From the NCBI GenBank assembly GCA_964473895.1, contig CAYYRE010000171.1, forward strand, positions 1 to 5,654: a stretch of DNA of 5,654 nucleotides. Reading direction: 5' to 3'. Of the stretch, positions 1 to 5,654 are shown piece after piece. This DNA comes from Sulfidibacterium sp964473895 (GTDB taxonomy: Bacteria; Bacteroidota; Bacteroidia; Bacteroidales; F082). The position numbers and the translations under genes are program-made. The notes below the pieces were generated by a model. The model ran no database searches. It saw only the letters and a program-made list of their open reading frames with translations, and was not told the DNA's origin. The first letter of the stretch is position 1. Each line of letters begins with the position of its first letter.

Positions 1-90
1 GCACATCCGGAAGAAATACTTGATGTACCGGTAACCGGAGGGGAAACCGTTTTCCCGGAAAAACATTTAACTTTGCGGGAAATCCGCATT
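1..90 (+). other. Leader upstream of the MutS-like gene; frame open to window edge
   Basis: Forward frame 1 has no stop codon from base 1 into the MutS-like gene, so the protein could in principle start left of the window. Thirty open codons are not rare by chance. Forward frame 2 ends at a TAA at 32-34 after the residues HIRKKYLMYR, which could be the tail of a preceding gene. Two small inverted repeats are visible: gggaaa/tttccc at 41-46 and 51-56 with a 4-base loop, and GCGG/CCGC at 75-78 and 84-87 with a 5-base loop. I favour an intergenic or leader role because a promoter-like box lies at 68-75 and the residues after the ATG at 91 look like a natural N-terminus. Confidence 0.4.
68..75 (+). 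promoter_or_regulatory. Candidate Bacteroidota -7 promoter box
   Basis: The octamer TAACTTTG matches the Bacteroidota sigma-ABfr -7 consensus TAnnTTTG exactly and would place transcription initiation roughly 10 bases before the ATG at 91. No matching -33 TTTG is found at the usual spacing; the nearest T-rich stretch, 50-53, is too close. An exact match to a six-base consensus can arise by chance, so this is a candidate only. If real, the TTG at 73-75 lies inside the promoter and cannot be the start codon. Confidence 0.28.
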
Positions 91-1704
91 ATGACTTTAT
101 TTCATAAGAAAGAGCGAAAACAGAAACAGAAAATCCGGGAAGCTTTCGGAAAACCTAAAACAGAAGATTTCGATTGGAATGCCATTGGACGTTATTCGGA
201 TAGAAATCCTGAAAAAGGATTTCAGAAATTATCCGAAAAAACATTCCATGACCTGAATCTCAACGACCTGTTTTTGTACATCGACCGTACCACCTCGAAA
301 ATCGGGCAACAGTTTTTATACAATAATTTGTGGCGTATTCCTGCGGATCATTCCCGGATTGAAATAGATGAAAAATGGATTGCCCGTTTCGAGAAAGAGG
401 AGCCTTTGCGTACGGAAGTGCAATATATTTTGCAAAAACTTTCGGGGAATGATGCCTATTATTTATGCGATCTTTTTCAGTCTTCTTCCATAAAACCACC
501 CAAGTGGCTGACGGCAGCCTATTTTTTGTCGTTTACCAATGCGTTGGCACTGATCCTCATGTTTTTTACGCCTTCCTGGTTTTTCCTTTCGCTCATTATT
601 ACCATCGTAAATGGGGTTTTGCATTATTTGAACAAAAAGAATATTTACGTTTATCTCTATTCGATGCCCCAGTTGTTTTATCTGAACCATGTAGTGGAAA
701 AGTTGATTCGGATTGATTTTCTACAAAAAGAGGAAGGACTTTCTAATGCTTCCGTCCGGTTTTTGCGGCAGACGGCAAAGCGACTCAATTTTTTCCGGTT
801 GGATGAGTTGTTGCGTGGCGATCCTTTCGGAATCCTTTGGGGAATCTCGGAACTGATCAAGATTTTTTTCATTTTGGAACCCATATTTCTTTTCCGGGTC
901 TTGCGTGGAATCAAAGACAGGGAAAAAGATTTGCAGGAGGCTTTTGAATTTGTGGGACGTGTGGATCAAACCATATCGGTGGCTTCGCTGCGGGCCGGAT
1001 TGCCTTACTATTGCCGGCCTGAAATCATTGCAGACATAAAAGCCATCTCTTTTACCAACATTACCCTTCCCCTTGTCAAAGATTGCGTTTCCAATACATT
1101 ACAGGTTGATGGAAGATCCATTCTCATCACCGGTTCCAATATGTCGGGCAAAACCACTTTTATCCGAACGGTGGGCATCAACACCGTGATGGGATTGACG
1201 CTCAACACATGTTTTGCCCATACTTTTGCCCTCCCGCGATTAAAAATTTATTCGGCTATTTTGTTGAATGATGACTTGATGAATGACAAGAGTTTTTACC
1301 TTGAAGAGGTGCAAACCATTGGCGAAATGATTGACATCAGCGGTGAAAAAATCCCCCATCTGTTTTTGTTGGATGAAATTTATAAAGGAACCAATACCAT
1401 CGAAAGGGTTTCGGGAGGCAAAGCGGTGCTTTCGTGGCTCAACCGTGGGAACAATCTGGTCTTTATTAGTACCCACGACATTGAACTGACCGAATTACTG
1501 CATAAAGAGTACGCCCTTTATCATTTTAGCGAACAGGTGGATGAACGGAATATTTCGTTTGATTATAAGATAAAGCCGGGAAAGATGAAGACCCGAAATG
1601 CCATTAAAATTCTTGAACTGAACGCTTATCCTGCGGCACTTATTGCCGAAGCACGCCGGCTGGCTGAAGAAATGGACAAAAAACGGGTGCGCTTTGATGT
1701 TTGA
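91..1704 (+). CDS. Membrane-associated MutS-family ATPase (MutS_V domain)
   Basis: This encodes about 537 residues from the ATG at 91. A TTG at 73 would add six residues but is less likely. The C-terminal third is a MutS-type ABC ATPase: Walker A GSNMSGKTT (348-356), a signature-like SFYLEE (401-406), Walker B LFLLDE (424-429) followed by GTNTIE (433-438), and the H-loop STHD (460-463). The N-terminal third starts with a very basic stretch (5-14). Two hydrophobic segments follow at about 140-159 and 163-180, and a third lies near 246-271, so the protein is probably anchored in the inner membrane. It lacks the N-terminal mismatch-recognition domain of MutS (usually about 850 residues) and the C-terminal Smr nuclease domain of MutS2, so a role in classical mismatch repair should not be assumed. 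Related membrane MutS-like proteins are known in Bacteroidota, and I know of no established function. All ATPase motifs look intact. It ends in TGA and converges with the efflux operon. Confidence 0.9.
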   Translation: MTLFHKKERKQKQKIREAFGKPKTEDFDWNAIGRYSDRNPEKGFQKLSEKTFHDLNLNDLFLYIDRTTSKIGQQFLYNNLWRIPADHSRIEIDEKWIARFEKEEPLRTEVQYILQKLSGNDAYYLCDLFQSSSIKPPKWLTAAYFLSFTNALALILMFFTPSWFFLSLIITIVNGVLHYLNKKNIYVYLYSMPQLFYLNHVVEKLIRIDFLQKEEGLSNASVRFLRQTAKRLNFFRLDELLRGDPFGILWGISELIKIFFILEPIFLFRVLRGIKDREKDLQEAFEFVGRVDQTISVASLRAGLPYYCRPEIIADIKAISFTNITLPLVKDCVSNTLQVDGRSILITGSNMSGKTTFIRTVGINTVMGLTLNTCFAHTFALPRLKIYSAILLNDDLMNDKSFYLEEVQTIGEMIDISGEKIPHLFLLDEIYKGTNTIERVSGGKAVLSWLNRGNNLVFISTHDIELTELLHKEYALYHFSEQVDERNISFDYKIKPGKMKTRNAIKILELNAYPAALIAEARRLAEEMDKKRVRFDV

Positions 1705-1772
1705 TGCAATATCTTTTTGCCGTAAACTTTAAAACAACTTTCGAAAATACGTACAACAAGGTAACGCCTCGC
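1705..1772. other. Convergent intergenic gap, no clear terminator
   Basis: These 68 bases separate the stop codons of the MutS-like gene (+) and the RND permease (-). I see no strong GC-rich hairpin with a T-tract on either strand. The best candidate is a weak bulged stem around 1762-1775 with a T-run at 1778-1783 on the + strand, which runs into the permease stop codon; I do not call it a terminator. The 14-mer CGTAAACTTTAAAA at 1721-1734 recurs inverted upstream of the permease. Confidence 0.6.
1721..1734 (+). repeat. 14-bp repeat, left copy of an inverted pair
   Basis: CGTAAACTTTAAAA is found here on the + strand and at 4895-4908 on the - strand, so the two copies bracket the RND permease gene in inverted orientation. 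The identity stops at 14 bases on both sides, and both copies sit in AT-rich intergenic DNA, where such matches are easier by chance. There is no transposase and no visible target duplication, so I do not read the pair as a mobile element. Confidence 0.35.
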
Positions 1773-4700
1773 TTAATCTTTTTTCCTGTGGGGATTCACC
1801 ATCCGGTAAAGCCCGGGGATGATGAGCAACGACAAGAAAAGGGACAGGCTCATGCCGCCGATCATGGAAACGGCCAACGGCTGTAACATTTCGGAACCTT
1901 CGCCGAGGGCCAGGGCGAGAGGCAGGAAGCCGAAAATGGTGGCCAGCATGGTCATGAGGATGGGGCGCATCCGTACCCGGCCCGCCATGAGCAGGGCTTC
2001 TTTTACATCCGGTTTTTCTTTCAGATATTTTTCGGTATAATCGATGAGCAGTATGCCGTTGTTGACCACCACGCCGATAATCATAATCATACCCATGAAT
2101 GCCGAGATGTCGAGGGCTATGTGTGTTATCCAAAGCATGAGGAATACGCCGCTTACCGAGAGGACCGTACCGAGCAGGATGACGCCGGAGGTGCGGAACG
2201 ATTTGAATTCGAAGAGCAGGATGGCAAAAACAAGTAATATGCCGAAGGCCAGAATCATAATGAGTTGCCGGAAAGCTTTCTGCTGGCTTTTGTATTGTCC
2301 GCCGATTTCGAGGGTTACCCCCGGGGGCAGCGGGATGTGTGCCAGCATGGTTTTTACATCGCCAATGATGCCGCTCAGATCGCGTCCCGAGATATGGGCT
2401 TTTACGTTCACCACTTGTGCCAGGTTTTCGTGGTCGATGTCGGCTTTTCCGGGGATTTTTTTAATGATGGCGATTTCGCCGAGGCGCACCACGCGGTGTA
2501 TGGAGGCAAGGTAAATGGGTAGATTTTCGATTTCTTCCACATGCCGGAAGCGGTTTTTGGGATAACGGACCCGTATGGGAATCATTTTCAGTCCTTCCAT
2601 TATGCCCGAAACGTCATCGCCCCACAGGGCCATATGGATGGCATTGCTGACCGCTTTTACACTCAACCCGAAGCGGCTGGCGGCGTCTTCGCGGATGCGG
2701 ATGTTCAGTTCGGGTTCTGTTTTGGCAAATCCTTTGTACACATCCACGGCGCCACGGATTTTTTTCAATGAGTCGGCAATGACGGTGGCTGTTTGGCGAA
2801 TAAGTTGCAGGTCTTCGCCGAAGACTTTTATGGTGATGGGGGCAATTTCGCCACTGAGGTCTTTCAGCCGGTCAGGCAATACCTGGAACAACTCCGGCTG
2901 TAGTCGCGGCACATGGGACCGGTCGAAAGCGCGGATTTTGTCCATGATTTCAAAAGAAGACAGTTTATGGCCTTTTTTCAAATTGATCACGAAATCGCCA
3001 TCGTTGGTATGAGTTCTTGGATGGGCCAGACTGCGGCCGGTGCGTAAAGAATAGCTTTCTACATCAGGCAGGCTCATAATGTACTGCGCAACGGGTTGGA
3101 GCATCTTTTTCGTGGCTTCGATGGAACTACCGGGCGGGGCGAGGTAATCGTGTACAATGGTGCCTTCGTCCCATTGCGGAAGGAAACCGCTGGGAATCTT
3201 TAAATAGGAAAAAACCGCTACGGAAGCAAATAGAAAAACCATCAGCAGCGTAAGCAACGGAGCATTGAGGAAGCGTTTCAGGGCTTTTTGTTGCAGGTTG
3301 ACCAGCAGTGGCATGAAACGGCCCGGTTTTTTCCGGCGAACCGAGATAAAACTGATGGCCAGCGCCGGGGTGAGAAATACGGCAAGCAACATGGAGACCA
3401 CCACGGCAATGGCCAGCGTGGAGGCCAGTGCCTTGAAAAAGATGCCCGGCACACCCGACAAAAAGACCAGCGGAACAAAAACCACAAGGGTGGTCAGTGT
3501 GGCGCCGAGCAGGGGAGGGATAATTTCGGAAGTGGCGCGTGTTACGGCTTCTTGCCGGTCGAATCCCTCCTCGAGGTACCGTTCAATGTTTTCGATAACC
3601 ACAATGGCATTGTCGGTAAGGATGCCAATGGCTGCCGCCAGTCCGCCCAAACTCATGATGTTCAGGTTCATGCCCAGCAATTTGATAAAGATAAAACTGA
3701 TGAGCAGTGCCACGGGGATGATGGTTACCGTGACCAGGGTGATGCGGAGTTTTTTCAGAAACAGTAACAAGATGATAAACGTAAGGAAAGCGCCGAGGAA
3801 GATGGCATCCCGTACGCTGCCAATGGCGCCGCGAATAAAATCGGTCATGTCGTACCATTTCTGTACTTCCACATCTTTCGGAATGACTTTGTTGAGGGCG
3901 TTTAATTTTTTTTCTACCGCTTTCATAATGGCCACGGCATTGGTGCCCGGTTGTTTGATAACGGTGATCAGGACGGCCGGCTTCAAATTGCTTTCGCAGG
4001 CAATGAACGTTTCTTTAACCGCCGGTTTTACGGTGGCAATATCCGAAAGGAATACGGGGTGACTGCCGCGGCGTGCCACAATGGTCCGGCGGATGTCTTC
4101 GATTTTGACAAAACGGTTATCGGCAATGTTCAGGTAAAGTTTATTGGCTTCGTTGAGCCGGCCCACAAATTGCAGATTGTTGGCTTGCCGTATGGCGTTT
4201 TCCACTTTTTGGTAATCGATGTGCAGGGCAGTGAGTTTGTCGGGGTTCAGATCCACCCAATATTCGCGCTGATGGCCGCCCATTACTTCGATGTTGTACA
4301 CCCCGGGAATGGCAGCCAGTTGCGGACGGATGGTAAAAACAGCCAGGTCACGCAGTTGCAGCAGGTTTTCTTTGGCAGAGGTGAGGGCAAAACCGGCCAC
4401 GGGATAGGTGCTTGTGGTAAAGCGGCGTACTTCGATTTTTACGCCGGGCGGCAGTTGGTGCTGGATACCGCTTACTTGTGCCTGAACCAATTGGTAAGCC
4501 CGGAACATGTTTTGTCCCCATTGGAAATCCACATTGACTTCAAGTGAACCGCGGCTGATGGAAGCCCGTACCGTGCGGACCCCTTCGACCATCATCATGG
4601 CCTCTTCGATGGGTTTGGCTACCCGCATCTCCATCTCTTTCAGGGGCGCCAGACCATAATCCACTTCAATGGCAATGCGCGGAAAAGTGGCATCGGGAAA

Positions 4701-4811
4701 TACGCCCTCCGGGATACGGAAAAGCAGGTATCCGCCGATCAGCGAAAGCAACAGGGTGGTGAAAATGATGGCCCGTCTGTTTTCAACCGCAAATTTTGAC
4801 AATCCTTTCAT
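1773..4811 (-). CDS. RND-family efflux permease (CusA/CzcA-AcrB superfamily)
   Basis: A complete 1012-residue inner-membrane, proton-driven exporter of the usual RND length. Twelve membrane segments fit the duplicated RND plan: about 14-33, 336-353, 358-378, 388-410, 433-455, 463-488, then 518-537, 847-867, 873-895, 902-925, 945-968 and 976-1003. Large periplasmic loops lie at about 34-335 and 538-846. Family landmarks include FPDATFPRI (38-46), the TM4 motif GILTDNAIVVIENIER (396-411), FLPQWDEG (543-550), IKVFGEDL (661-668), and RMRPILMT (947-954). Loop motifs such as MRVAKPIEEA and IKVFGEDL lean towards the heavy-metal branch, but no methionine cluster suggests a Cu/Ag path, so the substrate is open. 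In the proton relay, D400, R947 and T954 match AcrB D407, R971 and T978, whereas D408 and K940 are replaced by N401 and N917. The ATG at 4811 is the earliest possible start, because an in-frame TAA lies at 4817-4815. It is downstream of, and probably co-transcribed with, the adaptor gene. Confidence 0.95.
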   Translation of the reverse strand: MKGLSKFAVENRRAIIFTTLLLSLIGGYLLFRIPEGVFPDATFPRIAIEVDYGLAPLKEMEMRVAKPIEEAMMMVEGVRTVRASISRGSLEVNVDFQWGQNMFRAYQLVQAQVSGIQHQLPPGVKIEVRRFTTSTYPVAGFALTSAKENLLQLRDLAVFTIRPQLAAIPGVYNIEVMGGHQREYWVDLNPDKLTALHIDYQKVENAIRQANNLQFVGRLNEANKLYLNIADNRFVKIEDIRRTIVARRGSHPVFLSDIATVKPAVKETFIACESNLKPAVLITVIKQPGTNAVAIMKAVEKKLNALNKVIPKDVEVQKWYDMTDFIRGAIGSVRDAIFLGAFLTFIILLLFLKKLRITLVTVTIIPVALLISFIFIKLLGMNLNIMSLGGLAAAIGILTDNAIVVIENIERYLEEGFDRQEAVTRATSEIIPPLLGATLTTLVVFVPLVFLSGVPGIFFKALASTLAIAVVVSMLLAVFLTPALAISFISVRRKKPGRFMPLLVNLQQKALKRFLNAPLLTLLMVFLFASVAVFSYLKIPSGFLPQWDEGTIVHDYLAPPGSSIEATKKMLQPVAQYIMSLPDVESYSLRTGRSLAHPRTHTNDGDFVINLKKGHKLSSFEIMDKIRAFDRSHVPRLQPELFQVLPDRLKDLSGEIAPITIKVFGEDLQLIRQTATVIADSLKKIRGAVDVYKGFAKTEPELNIRIREDAASRFGLSVKAVSNAIHMALWGDDVSGIMEGLKMIPIRVRYPKNRFRHVEEIENLPIYLASIHRVVRLGEIAIIKKIPGKADIDHENLAQVVNVKAHISGRDLSGIIGDVKTMLAHIPLPPGVTLEIGGQYKSQQKAFRQLIMILAFGILLVFAILLFEFKSFRTSGVILLGTVLSVSGVFLMLWITHIALDISAFMGMIMIIGVVVNNGILLIDYTEKYLKEKPDVKEALLMAGRVRMRPILMTMLATIFGFLPLALALGEGSEMLQPLAVSMIGGMSLSLFLSLLIIPGLYRMVNPHRKKD

Positions 4812-4932
4812 GGGTTACATTTGTTTGTTCATCTCCCGGGTTTCCCTTATTTAACATGATGCCTTGTGTCTTTATTTGTATTTTGTTTTTGCGATTTTAA
4901 AGTTTACGCTTTTTATAAAAACATTCATAATG
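4812..4932 (-). other. AT-rich spacer between adaptor and permease genes
   Basis: These 121 bases lie between the adaptor stop (TAG at 4935-4933) and the permease ATG. The middle row, 4861-4920, has only 15 G or C in 60. On the minus strand there is no TTTG anywhere in the spacer, so no Bacteroidota-type promoter is visible and co-transcription from an upstream promoter is the simplest reading. There is no strong hairpin. Near the permease, a five-codon frame (ATG at 4832, peptide MNKQM, TAA at 4817-4815) precedes the permease start by three bases and is in its frame. A GGGAG stretch abuts that ATG, too close to serve it as a ribosome-binding site. An A-rich leader before a start codon is common in Bacteroidota, where Shine-Dalgarno use is weak. 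Confidence 0.6.
4895..4908 (-). repeat. 14-bp repeat, right copy of an inverted pair
   Basis: The minus strand reads CGTAAACTTTAAAA, identical to + strand 1721-1734. It sits in the spacer upstream of the permease. The contained TAAACTTTA resembles, but does not match, the -7 promoter consensus, since the distance from TA to TTT is one base too long. Confidence 0.35.
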
Positions 4933-5654
4933 CTAATTTACAGTGTTTTGGTTTATCTCTACTGCCACCCCATCGGTTAACGAATAGGCTTTGTCGGTGA
5001 CCACTTTTTCTCCGGCATGCAATCCCGAAAGGATTTCCACATACCGGCTTTGCCGGATGCCTACGGTTACCTTTCGTTTACGGGCTATGCCGTTTTGTAT
5101 CACAAAGACATAAAAAACACCTTCCTGTTCCAGCAAGGCCGGGCGCGGGATGAGGTAGGTATGGCGGTGTTCGGTGGCCGGGAACCAAAGTTTCACCTGC
5201 ATGCCGGGGCGGAACTGTTCGCCGGGGTTAGACAATGTCAGCCGGATGCGGAGGGTTTGCGTAGCAGGCCGTACTATTCCGGCGAAAGCCGAAACCGGTA
5301 AAACCAACGGTTTGTGGGGGTAATTGATAAACTGCAGATGCATGGATTTTAATTTTTTGACGGTTGGCATGTACTGCACCGGTAAATCGGCATAAACATC
5401 AAGTTGTTTTAAATTGGCAATCCGGGCAATGGCTTCCCCTTTTTTCACCACATCGCCGGAGCGGTGAAAAACGGCTAACACAATGCCCCCTGCCGGGCTT
5501 AATAACGGGATTTCCTTGATTTCTTCGGAAAGGGTTTTGCGCTGGGCGGCAGGTACTTGTCCCATTACATGCAAGAGGGCTTCCCGCAAAGGGGGAATGA
5601 TGATGCCGGCTTGCTGTCCTTTGCGTACCCGGTCACCCACCAGCAGCGAAAAAT
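4933..5654 (-). CDS. RND efflux periplasmic adaptor (membrane fusion protein), 5' truncated by window edge
   Basis: This is the C-terminal part of a HlyD/CzcB/AcrA-type adaptor that links the inner-membrane pump to an outer-membrane channel. The frame is open to the right edge, so the true start, signal peptide and N-terminal strands are missing. A GTG at 5640 lies inside the domain and should not be taken as the start. Counting residues from that codon: the first lipoyl half-motif GDRVRKGQ (2-9); a short helical region (about 17-46); the second lipoyl half SPAGGIV to GDVVKKGEAIARI (48-74); the beta-barrel domain with RPGMQVKLWF (144-153); and the membrane-proximal domain with LIPRPALLEQEG and ILSGLHAGEKVV (163-214). 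The linker between the lipoyl halves is only about 30 residues, shorter than the usual coiled-coil hairpin. I see no heavy-metal-binding domain in the visible part. The permease gene follows 121 bases downstream on the same strand. Confidence 0.9.
   Translation of the reverse strand, partial: FSLLVGDRVRKGQQAGIIIPPLREALLHVMGQVPAAQRKTLSEEIKEIPLLSPAGGIVLAVFHRSGDVVKKGEAIARIANLKQLDVYADLPVQYMPTVKKLKSMHLQFINYPHKPLVLPVSAFAGIVRPATQTLRIRLTLSNPGEQFRPGMQVKLWFPATEHRHTYLIPRPALLEQEGVFYVFVIQNGIARKRKVTVGIRQSRYVEILSGLHAGEKVVTDKAYSLTDGVAVEINQNTVN

Noticed and set aside
73..90. TTG at 73 as the start of the MutS-like protein
   Set aside because: It adds only six residues before a natural-looking ATG at 91 and lies within the promoter-like box at 68-75. 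It cannot be strictly excluded.
1762..1783. Possible terminator of the MutS-like gene
   Set aside because: The stem is only about five pairs with a bulge and overlaps the permease stop codon. The T-run is real, but the hairpin is too weak to call.
1729..2133. 134-codon minus-strand frame overlapping the permease 3' end
   Set aside because: It is another frame of the permease C-terminus (His-, Arg- and Pro-rich, no family resemblance). The permease frame itself continues unbroken to its natural C-terminus, so this is not evidence of a frameshift.
3265..4062. 265-codon open frame on the + strand inside the permease gene
   Set aside because: It is antisense to a well-conserved RND region with clear membrane motifs. 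Its product is low in recognisable structure and rich in Met, Arg and Ser, as expected of a shadow frame. The overlapping + strand frames at 2044-2514 and 3951-4547 are rejected for the same reason.
4783..4857. 24-codon minus-strand frame overlapping the permease start in another frame (peptide begins MLNKGNPGDE)
   Set aside because: It could look like a coupled leader peptide, but there is no ribosome-binding site and a frame of this length is expected by chance.
4871..4895. T-rich TTTG/TATTTTG stretch on the + strand resembling a promoter
   Set aside because: The spacing does not fit the -33/-7 consensus, and it would drive transcription antisense into the adaptor gene with no gene to serve.
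1721..4908. Permease gene as a composite mobile element bounded by the 14-bp inverted copies
   Set aside because: There is no transposase or integrase, no target-site duplication was seen, and the adaptor partner lies outside the bracketed segment in a normal operon arrangement.
4872..4928. 18-codon minus-strand frame in the adaptor-permease spacer (peptide begins MNVFIKSVNF)
   Set aside because: It is short, has no ribosome-binding site, and its lysine-rich composition follows from the A-rich DNA. No homology can be claimed.

Overview
The window looks like chromosomal DNA from a Gram-negative member of the Bacteroidota (inferred). The reasons are a membrane-embedded MutS-like ATPase of a type I associate with that phylum, an AT-rich intergenic style with no convincing Shine-Dalgarno sequences at the starts, and one exact match to the Bacteroidota -7 promoter consensus (TAnnTTTG) just before the first gene. 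The RND pump implies an outer membrane.

Layout, left to right. Bases 1-90 are a leader whose forward frame 1 is open from the window edge. Bases 91-1704 (+) encode a MutS-family ATPase of about 537 residues with membrane segments and no mismatch-recognition domain. Bases 1705-1772 are a short convergent gap without a clear terminator. Bases 4811-1773 (-) encode a complete 1012-residue RND efflux permease. Bases 4932-4812 are an AT-rich spacer. Bases 5654-4933 (-) encode the C-terminal part of the periplasmic adaptor (membrane fusion protein) of the same pump. Its 5' end lies beyond the right edge.

The two minus-strand genes are in adaptor-then-permease order and form two of the three parts of a proton-driven tripartite efflux system. 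The TolC-like outer-membrane channel is not in the window and may lie upstream of the adaptor, to the right. The permease has the sequence feel of the heavy-metal (CusA/CzcA) side of the superfamily, but I see no methionine-rich metal path and its proton-relay residues are partly replaced, so the substrate is unassigned. The adaptor has an unusually short helical hairpin. The MutS-like gene faces the pump operon and shows no functional link to it. By eye, and by counting a few 60-base rows, the pump genes are GC-richer (about 31-38 of 60) than the MutS-like gene (about 22-24 of 60).

I see no mobile element, CRISPR array, tRNA, rRNA or attachment site. Nothing here is clearly a new system. The points most worth a second look are the membrane MutS-like ATPase, the short-hairpin adaptor, the altered proton relay, and the spacer before the permease.
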